A stretch of DNA of 64,000 bases from Bog-950 sp046329535 (GTDB lineage: Bacteria > Bacteroidota > Bacteroidia > Chitinophagales > LD1): contig JAXLUN010000004.1 of NCBI GenBank assembly GCA_046329535.1, positions 1 through 64,000 on the forward strand, in the 5' to 3' direction. This document shows, in pieces, positions 33,202 to 41,967 of this stretch. A program made the position numbers and the translations under genes. Below the pieces are notes generated by a model. It had not been told where the DNA came from and searched no databases. It saw only the letters and a program-made list of their open reading frames with translations. Each line of letters begins with the position of its first letter. Position 1 is the first letter of the stretch.

Positions 33202-34491
33202 TTAGAGTAAGTTTTGTTTCCGCAGGCCAGCTATGAATAGTAGCTGGAAAACGAAAATAATAGCTAAAACCGGGAGCAGGCTTATGAAAACGTCATTTCC
33301 CTCACCCCCTTGTAGAAAAAGGGTATTGTAAGCTTCCATACACCAATGTAGCGGGGATGCCATCATCAGTAAATGCAAAGATTCAGGCATGGCAAAACTG
33401 GGAACTATAATGCCGCCTATTGCAGCCAGTATAACTACCGATACTGAACCAAAACCTATGGCCTGTTCCATGGTGCGGGCATAAACTCCTAACAAAACAC
33501 CATAGCTAACGGCACACCATCCACATATCAGCGAAACAGTAATTAATCCCGATAAGTTTTGAGGTAATATCAATTTAGGAAGCCCTATGTGGGGGAACAA
33601 AAATATACCCAGCGAAAAGATAACCAATACTTGAGCCATAGTCACTGCCAGAAAGGTAATTTGCTTACCTATCAAATTAAGAGTGAAGCCGGTTGGTAAT
33701 GTTTTTAATCGAATAAAACTACCACTAAGTTTCTCTTTTACCACATTCGTACTAAGTGTTACTACGATAAAAAACATGGCAAAAATGGTCCATGCAGGTA
33801 CATTATGCTGTGTAGCATTGGGTATAGATCGGCTACCATCTTTGGCAACCGGTACTTGATTAATTCCAGTTTGATTACTCAGTATTTGCTGTTCCAGTGA
33901 ATCGGGTAATGTTTTGTTACTCAATGCTGCATAGAGGGCTTGAAGAACCTGCCTGTTTTCGGTGAACTGCTGTGCACTGAACAGAGCTCCTTTTACTGAT
34001 AGGCGAAAGGATTCTTGCAATACCGGATTATAATACATGGTAACCGGGGTTGCCTTTATCGGTGTTGAATCATCAGGCAGCGGGGTATTAACGGCCATCC
34101 CAAATTCAGTCAGTGCTTTTCCTGTTACATTTTGTGCCTTGGCCTTGATAAATGAAGAGAAATATGGTGGTATAATCAAGGCAATTAATGCATCGTTTTT
34201 GTGCATAGTATCTGTAAGTTGCTTGTCCGTCAGTAACGGGGAAGTCTCTTTTAAATCAAACATGCCTATTTTTTCCAATGCAGTAATTAGCTGACGGCTG
34301 CATTCTCCGGTATCGCGGTTACAGATTAGCAGAGGCACCGTATTGTCATTAATCATTTTCAGGCTGCTGTTCTGTATACTGGTTATGACTACCACCAGAA
34401 GCACCGGCATGGCAAACGTAACTACCAAACCTGCTTTATCGCGTAGTAGAATACGTAAGTCTTTTAAGATGGCTGAATACAGTTTATACAT
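33202..34491 (-). CDS. ABC-2 type transporter permease
   Basis: A 429-residue membrane subunit. One N-terminal helix (AGLVVTFAMPVLLVVVITSI, about 20-40), a large extracytoplasmic domain (about 45-235), then five or six helices (IFAMFFIVVTLSTNVV, FLAVTMAQVLVIFSLGIFLF, LITVSLICGWCAVSYGVLLGV, SVVILAAIGGIIVPSFAM, LPVLAIIFVFQLLFIAGL). This is the ABC-2 export layout of drug and lipid exporters. Its ATG overlaps the TAA of the ATPase gene by one base (TAATG), so translation is coupled. The pair follows the BtrH/DarB genes in a common minus-strand direction, as expected for exporters of flexirubin-type loci; pigment or pigment-precursor export is inferred. Confidence 0.9.
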   Translation of the reverse strand: MYKLYSAILKDLRILLRDKAGLVVTFAMPVLLVVVITSIQNSSLKMINDNTVPLLICNRDTGECSRQLITALEKIGMFDLKETSPLLTDKQLTDTMHKNDALIALIIPPYFSSFIKAKAQNVTGKALTEFGMAVNTPLPDDSTPIKATPVTMYYNPVLQESFRLSVKGALFSAQQFTENRQVLQALYAALSNKTLPDSLEQQILSNQTGINQVPVAKDGSRSIPNATQHNVPAWTIFAMFFIVVTLSTNVVKEKLSGSFIRLKTLPTGFTLNLIGKQITFLAVTMAQVLVIFSLGIFLFPHIGLPKLILPQNLSGLITVSLICGWCAVSYGVLLGVYARTMEQAIGFGSVSVVILAAIGGIIVPSFAMPESLHLLMMASPLHWCMEAYNTLFLQGGEGNDVFISLLPVLAIIFVFQLLFIAGLRKQNLL

Positions 34492-35234
34492 TACTGGTCT
34501 CGGTAAGATTTGCCGGTTAAGTTTAAGAATAGTGTCTCCAAACCCTGCCCTTGCTGCTGTAACAGGTTAGGTAAACTGTCCTGCACAATTATATGACCGT
34601 TATCTATCATTGCCACATCGGTGCAAAGGTTTTCTGCTTCTGCCAGCAGGTGTGAAGTATATATAAGGGTAGTTCCGGCAGTATTGAGTTCTTTCAGGTA
34701 TTCAATGATTGCATGTCTTGTTTGAACATCTACTCCGGTGGTTGGTTCGTCCAGAAACAAAACTTTAGGTTGATGAATAACTCCAATAGCCAGATTCACC
34801 CGACTTTTCATGCCTCCCGAAAATTTAGAAACCGGTTTGTCAGCTACATGGCTTAGACCAAGAACTTCCAGTAATACTCCGGTTCGCTGTTTGATTTCGT
34901 TGGATGATAATCCGGCCCAGGCACCAAAAAACTGAAGATTTTCGGAAGGTGATAATTCTTGATAAAACGAATGATGCTGTGGCACAAAGCCGAATAGTTT
35001 TTTGACTGATTTATCACCGGTTATGTTCTTGCCAAGCAGTTGAACATGACCGGCTTTCGCTTGCAGTACTCCGGTCATCAGATTCATTAATGTGGTTTTG
35101 CCGGCCCCGTTGGGTCCCAATAAACCGAAGCGTTCGCCTTCAGCAATGTTCAGGCTAAAATTTTTGAACACAACACCGGAGTTTTCGGTGTAATGAAAAT
35201 TTAAACCTTCAATTGAAATAGCTGAACCAGACAT
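34491..35234 (-). CDS. ABC transporter ATP-binding protein
   Basis: A 247-residue ATPase driving the adjacent permease. Walker A is GPNGAGKTTLMNLMTG, the Q-loop is FVPQHHSFYQELS, the signature is VSKFSGGMKSRVNLAIG, Walker B is VLFLDEPTTGVD, and the H-loop is YTSHLLAEAE. It is a normal-length single nucleotide-binding domain of the ABC-2 exporter class (NatA/DrrA-like). The stop codon is shared with the start of the permease gene. It lies 24 bases after a thioredoxin-like gene and near BtrH and DarB genes, so it is likely part of the pigment locus. Confidence 0.94.
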   Translation of the reverse strand: MSGSAISIEGLNFHYTENSGVVFKNFSLNIAEGERFGLLGPNGAGKTTLMNLMTGVLQAKAGHVQLLGKNITGDKSVKKLFGFVPQHHSFYQELSPSENLQFFGAWAGLSSNEIKQRTGVLLEVLGLSHVADKPVSKFSGGMKSRVNLAIGVIHQPKVLFLDEPTTGVDVQTRHAIIEYLKELNTAGTTLIYTSHLLAEAENLCTDVAMIDNGHIIVQDSLPNLLQQQGQGLETLFLNLTGKSYRDQ

Positions 35235-35257
35235 GGTAGTAGATTGAGAGTTTATGG

Positions 35258-36415
35258 TTATTTGGCGTTAATCTTCTTCAACAGTTTTTCAGTCTCTTCC
35301 GTTTTCTCACCGGCAGTTTTTCCTAATTCAATAGCCTTCTGTGCAAAAATCCTTGCCTGTTCATTTTCACCGGCCTTATACAATAAAGCGGCATAGGTAT
35401 CAGTAGTGGCGTAGTCAGACTTTTCGGTTATCACAGGCTTCATCCAGCTAACAGCTTTTTTGATTACCCCCATATCGTCACACTTTTCATATACCGTCCA
35501 TGACCAATCATTCAGGTAATTACCTTGATAACCATTCTTGGCAATAAACACATCTACTTCATTCGCCATTGAATTCCAGTCGCCAATACCTTTATAGTAA
35601 TTCAGTCTGGTCAGGTCTTTTATGCTTTCTATATTTTCGGTTTGATTTTTTTCGATAAAAATGAGCGCAGACTTCAAGTCTTCTTCACTGTTGTTTCGAA
35701 TGGCTTTTTCTAACAATTTATTTTGAACAGAATAAATGGCATTGTCAATTTCTCCTTTGCCAAATAACTCTTCATACCTGGTTCGGTTTTGAAATAGAAA
35801 ATTTCTGTTTGTTTCAGAAAGCAGCGATGCAAAACGCACCAATACACTATAATTTATTTCCGCAAAAAGATCTTTTTGCCCCGAAAGAAAACTATTTACA
35901 GAGACACTATCGGTCTTATCTCTGTGGCCATTACTAGTAAATGACTTCGAATAGAAATCAGGAAAATTTAGGTCAACTGTTTCTGAAATTCCTTGATAAC
36001 CCGGATACATTTCGATATTAAGAGCTGACTTTAACTCAGCTAAAAAAGGAGCTACTTCCAGATAGCCGCTTAATCTGCGTACTAATTTCCCATCCGGAGA
36101 AAAAACGAGAAAGGTAGGGAAACTGCTCACCCGATATTTACGTGCAACATTTACTCCATAATTGTGCTCCATTTCTAACTTCAGCGAAACAAAATTCTCA
36201 CTCATGAATTTTATCACCTCCTTATCGGAGAAGGTCTCTTTGTCCATTACCTTACACCAATAACACCAGTCGGTATAGGCATCTGCAAACAGATATTTTT
36301 TCTGCTGTTTGGCTTCGGCACGGGCTTTCTCCCAATTGTTATCTATAAATTCAATTTTTTGGGCTTGTGTATAAAGCGCGAAAAGCAGTAAGATAGCAGG
36401 AAGCGTTTTTTTCAT
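35258..36415 (-). CDS. Periplasmic thioredoxin-family protein
   Basis: A 385-residue exported protein. Signal peptide MKKTLPAILLLFALYTQAQ. A thioredoxin fold covers about 20-140, with active site WCYWC (Cys51, Cys54), FLVFSPDGKLVRRLSGYL and cis-proline SSFPTF. The DUF255-like pattern AYTDWCYWCKVMDKETFSD is typical of secreted thioredoxins in this phylum. About 230 C-terminal residues are helical (SALIFIEKNQTENIESIKDL, NEQARIFAQKAIELGKTAGE) and look like TPR-like helices. It lies between the BtrH-like gene and the ABC pair, an insertion I do not expect there. It may aid folding of envelope proteins or be a passenger gene. Confidence 0.85.
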   Translation of the reverse strand: MKKTLPAILLLFALYTQAQKIEFIDNNWEKARAEAKQQKKYLFADAYTDWCYWCKVMDKETFSDKEVIKFMSENFVSLKLEMEHNYGVNVARKYRVSSFPTFLVFSPDGKLVRRLSGYLEVAPFLAELKSALNIEMYPGYQGISETVDLNFPDFYSKSFTSNGHRDKTDSVSVNSFLSGQKDLFAEINYSVLVRFASLLSETNRNFLFQNRTRYEELFGKGEIDNAIYSVQNKLLEKAIRNNSEEDLKSALIFIEKNQTENIESIKDLTRLNYYKGIGDWNSMANEVDVFIAKNGYQGNYLNDWSWTVYEKCDDMGVIKKAVSWMKPVITEKSDYATTDTYAALLYKAGENEQARIFAQKAIELGKTAGEKTEETEKLLKKINAK

Positions 36416-36474
36416 GAAAAATTATTTATTCAATAATACAATAGCCCTTTGTTAAACACAGGTACAAAACCGGC

Positions 36475-37488
36475 TTACTTCCAGTTTATTTTAAGCAGTG
36501 ATTTAAATGCTGCCTTTTCCTTGTCCGCAATTTCCATCATCATATCGCTCATTACATCAAAGTCCTGCTGGGTGGTTAGGCGCCCTTTATATATGCCAGA
36601 TGCCTGCACAGACGATGCGCGCCATAGGTCACCAATAGCCGTAAAGTCTTTTGAAATATTGAATAACTCATCATGGGGAGCAAAGGCATGAGCCTGCTGT
36701 AGAAACGCAGCGTATACAAAACGAAAACCAGCCCCACCGGTACCTATTTCCTCGCCCATACGAACCAACTGTGCCAGGTAAAGACCCGCCTTGCGTTGAC
36801 CTAATTCATTACGCCATTTTTTTACCCGGTTGGCTGTAAACTTGATACCATTTACCCCTAATATTGGTACGGGAGTTTCAGTCATAAACCAGGCGGCATG
36901 TTTAATGCCTTTTATGATGGCTCGTTTAATCTGCCCGTCAGAAACCTGTTTACCTTTCTTGGGGAAGTAGATTTGGCCCTCGGGGGCTAAGGCTCCTTGT
37001 GCAAAACGAACCCGTTCCAAATCATGTGCAGTGATGGTGGTTACTGTTTCCATCACCGGATCGCTCACCAGATAGTTATCTCCCTCTTTACCATACACCA
37101 CCAGATTATGCGCATTGAAATGAAAACGAAATTCTTTAGGAAAGTAAGTCAGATAATAAACCCCTACCTGACAGCCTGCGGGTTGCCCCTGTGCCAGACA
37201 ATCATCTAAAAACTGTTGTGCTTTTATCTTAGAGCTAAATTTTTTTCGTACTACCGGTACATCCAGCGCACTACAAGTACGGCTGAAAATATAACCCGGC
37301 ATGGTACGGAAAGAAATGGCCGGACCACCATTTACTTTCATAAACGGAATGTGGATGTAGAAAATGCCTGAACCGATACCGAATGCCAGAGGTTCGGTAA
37401 TTTTTTCAATACCTGAGTGTTTCAGCAAATTGGCAGTAACACCGTTTTCACAATGTGCTGATTGATTATGCTCAAAATTCAGTTTCAT
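36475..37488 (-). CDS. BtrH N-terminal-like acyltransferase/peptidase-fold protein
   Basis: A 337-residue protein with the BtrH_N papain-like fold and a DUF4872-like C-terminus. BtrH transfers an acyl group from an ACP to butirosin. A possible triad is Cys13 (SAHCENGVTANLL), His127 (FNAHNLVVYG) and Asp143 (LVSDPV). In flexirubin-type loci such a protein is found next to DarB, where it is thought to help join the aryl polyene acid to the dialkylresorcinol; that role is established context, not shown here. It overlaps the upstream 136-residue gene by 4 bases (ATGA), so the two are translationally coupled, and precedes a thioredoxin gene and the ABC pair. Confidence 0.85.
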   Translation of the reverse strand: MKLNFEHNQSAHCENGVTANLLKHSGIEKITEPLAFGIGSGIFYIHIPFMKVNGGPAISFRTMPGYIFSRTCSALDVPVVRKKFSSKIKAQQFLDDCLAQGQPAGCQVGVYYLTYFPKEFRFHFNAHNLVVYGKEGDNYLVSDPVMETVTTITAHDLERVRFAQGALAPEGQIYFPKKGKQVSDGQIKRAIIKGIKHAAWFMTETPVPILGVNGIKFTANRVKKWRNELGQRKAGLYLAQLVRMGEEIGTGGAGFRFVYAAFLQQAHAFAPHDELFNISKDFTAIGDLWRASSVQASGIYKGRLTTQQDFDVMSDMMMEIADKEKAAFKSLLKINWK

Positions 37489-37895
37489 GATAATATATGC
37501 GGTGAAAACCCTTTTAATTCCTCAACGGTAATGTCAAATATCTCCGCATACTTAGCCAGTTTTTTATCGGATAGTTTATTAAAAACAGAGGGTTTTAGAT
37601 GTCGTTTTATTGTCCACTGCCAAAAACCGGTATAAGCTGAAACAATTGAAATGTCCATCATGTTCAGTTCCATGAAAAATAAAATGGGACTTACTACTCC
37701 ACTGCTCACTTTTTGACGGGCATTCGCGGTTCTCTCTTCTGCTTCCTGCAAAGTAATGCCAAGCGCATCAGCTTTTACCTGCCAGCCTCTGCTCAGGCCG
37801 GTAGTGTATTCCCCTTTTTCATCTACAGCATAGCAAACTTCTTTGGTGAACTTATCTAATGCGCTGGGGTCCTGAGGTATTTCGTTCTTTTTCAT
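37485..37895 (-). CDS. Small conserved protein of the DarB-BtrH locus
   Basis: A 136-residue cytoplasmic-looking protein from ATG 37895 (MKKNEIPQDPSALDKFTKEV); a TTG six codons upstream is less likely. It has no signal peptide or membrane segment and is mostly helical. The C-terminal part KLSDKKLAKYAEIFDITVEELKGF resembles the last helices of a Xre-type HTH, without a clear recognition helix. Its stop overlaps the start of the BtrH-like gene by 4 bases, and it lies 40 bases after darB, so it likely acts with one of them, for example as a carrier, chaperone or partner subunit. I have no family name for it. Confidence 0.7.
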   Translation of the reverse strand: MKKNEIPQDPSALDKFTKEVCYAVDEKGEYTTGLSRGWQVKADALGITLQEAEERTANARQKVSSGVVSPILFFMELNMMDISIVSAYTGFWQWTIKRHLKPSVFNKLSDKKLAKYAEIFDITVEELKGFSPHILS

Positions 37896-37935
37896 AATTG
37901 AAAAGTGAATCAAAAAGTGCTTCCGAATTCTATCA

Positions 37936-39084
37936 CTAGCAAACCGTTAGCAGAGCATATACATAGGCAAAGCGGGCACTTTCCGGAACCATCAATAAGA
38001 GTTTATGTCCGGTCTGTAATTTACCCTTACTCAGCAATTCATCTATCATTAAATAGATTGAGCCTGCACCTACATTCCCCATCGAGGTTAAATTACTGAA
38101 CCACTTCTCCTGCGGAATGCCAATGTTTTTCTCTTCCAGTTTGGCCGCAATTTTTTTTCTAAAAAACTCACTTGAAATATGTGGAAGGAAAAAATCCAGG
38201 TCAGCGGTATTCAACTGATGTTTATCGATAATGCCTTTCAGCGTCTTGTAACCTAAATCAATAATATGTTCATCCAGCAAACGAACATCCTGCTTCATAG
38301 CTAAAATAGACTTGCCTGTAATTTCTTCGGGCGTAAATTCCATATAGCTTTTAAGAGTTCCGTCCGGTAACTTATCACCACCCTGATACATACATGTTTC
38401 CGCCAGGTGCGCATACGATGAACTTTCCATCCAATCGATACGTAACGAAAGGCCGGTTTCATTTTTTTTGTCCGAAACCAGGAAAGCACCTGCGCCATCA
38501 CTGAGCATCCAGCGAAGAAAATCTTTTTCAAAAGCAAGGTTCGGATTTTCCTCCAGCGCAGCTAATTGCTTCGCTTCTTCTTCAAAAGAAGATGCACACA
38601 TTAACTTAGAAGTTCTCTCAGAACCTGCGGTAACGGCTTTTTGAACTTCACCGGTTTTGATAGAAAGGTAAGCGTACTTCAATGCCTGCATACCGGCACA
38701 GCAATTACCGGAAGGAGTCAGTACTTCAATGGCTCCGGTTTCGGGCAACCAGCCATGCACCATGACTCCGTGCGAAGGCATAATTTGGTCGGGCGAAGAA
38801 GTGCCGCAGGTAAGTAACTGAACGGTTTTCAGTTCTTCCGGATTATCTTTAAAAAGCTCACGCACCGCCAGCGATACCATTTGAGCATTGGTGTGAGTTA
38901 CCTGCCCGCCTTTTTGCAGCGCGTAATACCTGCTCTTTATACCGTTATTGCGTAAAACAATACTTCTGGAACGGGATGGCTTACCATTTACCAGACCCAA
39001 ATAGCTCTCTATCTCCTCGTTTGAAACAGGATGATTAGGCAGAAATCGGGCTGTTCTGGTGATGTAAACTTCTTTCAATGACAT
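37936..39084 (-). CDS. darB: Dialkylresorcinol-forming KAS III-like enzyme (DarB type)
   Basis: A 382-residue ketosynthase III-like protein. N-terminus VYITRTARFLPNHPVSNEEIE and LVNGKPSRSRSIVLRNNGIKSRYYAL match DarB proteins of flexirubin and dialkylresorcinol clusters. The catalytic triad is Cys129 (GNCCAGMQ), His302 (LPHISSEFF) and Asn337 (SMGNVGAGS). DarB makes a diketide-derived acyl intermediate that DarA condenses and cyclises to a cyclohexanedione/resorcinol. It is divergent from darA with a 205-base shared upstream region. Downstream are the small partner and the BtrH-like gene. Name by family similarity; product chain length is not known. Confidence 0.9.
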   Translation of the reverse strand: MSLKEVYITRTARFLPNHPVSNEEIESYLGLVNGKPSRSRSIVLRNNGIKSRYYALQKGGQVTHTNAQMVSLAVRELFKDNPEELKTVQLLTCGTSSPDQIMPSHGVMVHGWLPETGAIEVLTPSGNCCAGMQALKYAYLSIKTGEVQKAVTAGSERTSKLMCASSFEEEAKQLAALEENPNLAFEKDFLRWMLSDGAGAFLVSDKKNETGLSLRIDWMESSSYAHLAETCMYQGGDKLPDGTLKSYMEFTPEEITGKSILAMKQDVRLLDEHIIDLGYKTLKGIIDKHQLNTADLDFFLPHISSEFFRKKIAAKLEEKNIGIPQEKWFSNLTSMGNVGAGSIYLMIDELLSKGKLQTGHKLLLMVPESARFAYVYALLTVC

Positions 39085-39289
39085 GCAGCTAAACCTTGGG
39101 TATTTTCACAAAAAACGCGAACTAACAGATATAATTCTACGATACAAAGCAATTTTAAAAAAAACTTGAACTACGTTAAACTGAATTACATCATAACGGT
39201 ATGAGGGACAAATCATATTTTCGTGTCGTATTTTTTGCAAGGAAGAATAAACAAATGTTCTGCAACGTTTGTTTAGAAAGTGAGTTAAT

Positions 39290-40192
39290 ATGGCTAAGAA
39301 AGTTTTGATTCTGTTTTACACGCAATCGGGTCAATTGGCGCAGGTTGTTCAGTCTTTTGCCGCTCCACTGGTTGCTTCGGGTATGAGGGTTGAAATTGTA
39401 CAGGCCAAACCGGAAAATGAATTCACCTTTCCCTGGACATCCAAACGCTTTTTCGATGCCATGCCCGAAAGTGTATTGGCTATTCCCGCACCGATGCAAC
39501 CCATAGAATTGAAAGAAACGAAATACGATTTAGTAGTGTTTGCCTATCAGCCCTGGTATCTTTCTCTGAGTATTCCGGCTAATTCAATTCTGGCAGCAGA
39601 GGAGGTAAAAAAAGTATTGAAAGATACTCCGGTGGTTACACTCATAGGTGCCAGAAACATGTGGATCAGCTCGCAGGAGAAACTGAAAAAAGTATTGAAT
39701 CAACTGGAGGCAAAGCTGGTTGGCAATATTGCGCTGGTAGATAGAAATTCCAATTCAACCAGTGCCATTACCATACTCTACTGGATGCTCACGGGTAAGA
39801 AAGACAGCTATTTGGGCATTTTTCCAAAACCGGGTATTCAAGAAAATGACATTGCCAACGCAGCTACTTTCGGCACCACGGTTTCCGCATTTCTTCAACA
39901 GGGAAATTGGGATGGTTTGCAACAGGCCTTAGTCGACCAGCATGCCGTTGAAGTAAAACCTGATTTATTGTTTATTGAGGAACGGGCTCCGCGCCTCTTC
40001 TCTATCTGGGCTAACATCATTATTAAAAGGAAAAACCGTCAAGCTTGGTTAACATTCTTCAAGTACTATCTTTTGTTTGCATTGTTTATTGTAGCCCCGG
40101 TAGTATTATTGATAAATGCAGTTTTCTTTCGCCCGTTTTTCCGAAAGAGCATTCGTGAGAAGCAGTTATATTACCAAGGCATAAAACCATAA
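39290..40192 (+). CDS. darA: Dialkylresorcinol condensing enzyme (DarA type)
   Basis: A 300-residue protein matching DarA. The N-terminal part is flavodoxin-like (KKVLILFYTQSGQLAQVV, YDLVVFAYQPWYLS, VVTLIGARNMWISS). A C-terminal membrane segment lies at about 263-285 (YYLLFALFIVAPVVLLINAVFF), followed by a basic tail (RKSIREKQLYYQ). DarA and DarB together build the dialkylresorcinol that forms one half of flexirubin pigments. It begins a plus-strand unit with the halogenase-like flavoenzyme 32 bases on, and is divergent from darB. The intergenic region of 205 bases should hold both promoters; candidate TAnnTTTG elements there are imperfect, so I do not place them. Confidence 0.9.
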   Translation: MAKKVLILFYTQSGQLAQVVQSFAAPLVASGMRVEIVQAKPENEFTFPWTSKRFFDAMPESVLAIPAPMQPIELKETKYDLVVFAYQPWYLSLSIPANSILAAEEVKKVLKDTPVVTLIGARNMWISSQEKLKKVLNQLEAKLVGNIALVDRNSNSTSAITILYWMLTGKKDSYLGIFPKPGIQENDIANAATFGTTVSAFLQQGNWDGLQQALVDQHAVEVKPDLLFIEERAPRLFSIWANIIIKRKNRQAWLTFFKYYLLFALFIVAPVVLLINAVFFRPFFRKSIREKQLYYQGIKP

Positions 40193-40224
40193 AGACCATT
40201 ATCAAACCACTATAATTTCTGTTT

Positions 40225-41901
40225 ATGAAAAACTATGACGTAATAATTTTAGGAGGAGGCTTGGCCGGTCTTACCCTCTCTATTCAACTGAAACGAAGCA
40301 AGCCCGATATTAAAATTCTGGTGCTTGAAAGAAGAAAAAGCAATGCCCCTAAATCTGCTCACAAAGTAGGTGAATCTACCGTAGAGTTAGCCAGTTATTA
40401 TCTGCGCGAGGTAATTGGTATTAAAGATTACCTTGAGAAACATGAGTTGCCTAAATACGGCCTTCGTTTTTTCTTCAAATCACACAATAAAGAAGACATT
40501 GCTTCTCGCGTAGAGTTGGGCCCGCGTAAGTGGTTGTATACCCCCAGTCATCAGTTAGACCGGGGAACCCTCGAAAACCATTTGGCTAAAACCACGCAGG
40601 AATACGGCACGGAGTTTCTGCTCGATGCCTCGGTAAAAGATGTAGAATTTGGTAAAGAAAGCAGTACTGTTACTTACCTGCACGAAGGTCAGGAAGTGAA
40701 AGCCACCTGCCGCTGGGTAGCCGATGCCACCAGCCGTACAAGTTTTCTGAAACGCAAATTGGGTTTTGCCAAACCTATGGAGCATGCACCCAATGCTGTT
40801 TGGTGGAGACTGAAAGGGGTGATTGATATCAGTGATTGGAGCGATAATCAGGAATGGGTAAACTATCCCGAAGTAAAGTTGCGTTACTTAAGCACGGTTC
40901 ACTTTCTAGATAAAGGATACTGGGTATGGGTTATTCCGCTAGGAACTAAAAATACCAGCATTGGTATTGTGGCCGACCCGGCCGTTCATCCGTTCGATAC
41001 GTTTGATACATACGAAAAGTCTCTGGAGTGGTTGAAGGTAAATGAACCGCTTTGCTATAAAATGCTGGAACCGGAAACCCCCAACAAAATGGATTTCAAA
41101 ATTCTGAAACATTTTGCGCACCATACCGGCCGATTGTATGATGGTGGGCAGCGTTGGGGAGTAACCGGTGAAGCCGGTGCTTTTCTGGACCCGTTTTACT
41201 CACCCGGCAGCGATTTAATTTCACTCAACAACACCTGGTTAAGTGATTTGATTCTTCGCGAGCTGAACGGAGAAGATGTACAGTTCCGGGCTGAAATCTA
41301 TGAGCAAACACACTTAGGTTTGCTCGATGCATGGATTCCTATTTATCAAAACAAATATCTGCTCATGGGCCAGGCCCAGATTATGACGGCTAAGATACTT
41401 TGGGACTGGGCTATCTACTGGGCCGTGCCTGCTTTGCTCTTCACCAACAAAGCATTCACTGATCTAAGAATGCTGCAAAAGCTCTTTTCTACACCCGACA
41501 GTTGGGGGCAGAAATTTGGAAAACTCCACGACCGCATGCAAAAACTGTTTCTGGATTGGTCTCCTTACGACACCGAGATATTCGAACGCAAGTTTGTTGA
41601 CCCCGTTGACCTCAGCTACATGCTCGATTTTCAAACCACTATTACCCAGCAGCATGGCGATAAACTGGTAGATAAGGTGGCCGAGAACATGGCCATACTG
41701 GAACAGGTAGCTGCCGAAATTTTCAGACGGGTAAGCCATCAGGCTAAAGGAACCCCGCTCGATATGGCCGTGAATCCATATACCATGGATTTAGAAAACC
41801 CCGTACCGGCACACAATGAATCTTTCAATGTACCGCGCAACGAAAAAATAATTCGTGACATCGAAGCCATGTGGTTTTATAAAGAAAAACAGCCGGCATA
41901 G
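40225..41901 (+). CDS. Flavin-dependent halogenase-like FAD enzyme
   Basis: A 558-residue flavoprotein of the tryptophan/phenol halogenase group. FAD-binding GGGLAGLTLS is at residues 10-19, GES at 49-51, and the second flavin motif GEAGAFLDPFYSPGSDL at about 315-331. Halogenase hallmarks are present: Lys77 in ELPKYGLRFF aligns with the catalytic lysine, and WVWVIP (233-238) matches WxWxIP. The C-terminal domain is large and mostly helical. Flexirubins of several Bacteroidota are chlorinated, so ring chlorination is plausible, but family members include monooxygenases, so activity is inferred. It is 32 bases after darA and followed by a terminator hairpin. Confidence 0.82.
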   Translation: MKNYDVIILGGGLAGLTLSIQLKRSKPDIKILVLERRKSNAPKSAHKVGESTVELASYYLREVIGIKDYLEKHELPKYGLRFFFKSHNKEDIASRVELGPRKWLYTPSHQLDRGTLENHLAKTTQEYGTEFLLDASVKDVEFGKESSTVTYLHEGQEVKATCRWVADATSRTSFLKRKLGFAKPMEHAPNAVWWRLKGVIDISDWSDNQEWVNYPEVKLRYLSTVHFLDKGYWVWVIPLGTKNTSIGIVADPAVHPFDTFDTYEKSLEWLKVNEPLCYKMLEPETPNKMDFKILKHFAHHTGRLYDGGQRWGVTGEAGAFLDPFYSPGSDLISLNNTWLSDLILRELNGEDVQFRAEIYEQTHLGLLDAWIPIYQNKYLLMGQAQIMTAKILWDWAIYWAVPALLFTNKAFTDLRMLQKLFSTPDSWGQKFGKLHDRMQKLFLDWSPYDTEIFERKFVDPVDLSYMLDFQTTITQQHGDKLVDKVAENMAILEQVAAEIFRRVSHQAKGTPLDMAVNPYTMDLENPVPAHNESFNVPRNEKIIRDIEAMWFYKEKQPA

Positions 41902-41910
41902 CCGCCACAC

Positions 41911-41940
41911 AAAAATCCTCTCCTCAGCGGGAGGATTTTT
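41911..41940 (+). terminator. Intrinsic terminator after darA-halogenase
   Basis: Arms AAAAATCCTC (41911-41920) and GAGGATTTTT (41931-41940) with a 10-base C-rich loop, T-run included in the arm. It lies 10 bases after the halogenase stop, so the DUF1702 gene 28 bases further may be separately controlled or expressed by read-through. Confidence 0.8.
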
Positions 41941-41967
41941 TATTTTTCCCACCGCAACAAATACCGT

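Noticed and set aside
39085..39289. Promoters in the darA-darB intergenic region
   Set aside because: TATTTTTTG and TTGCTTTG are near-matches to TAnnTTTG but lack a TTG at the right spacing, so they were not listed as features.
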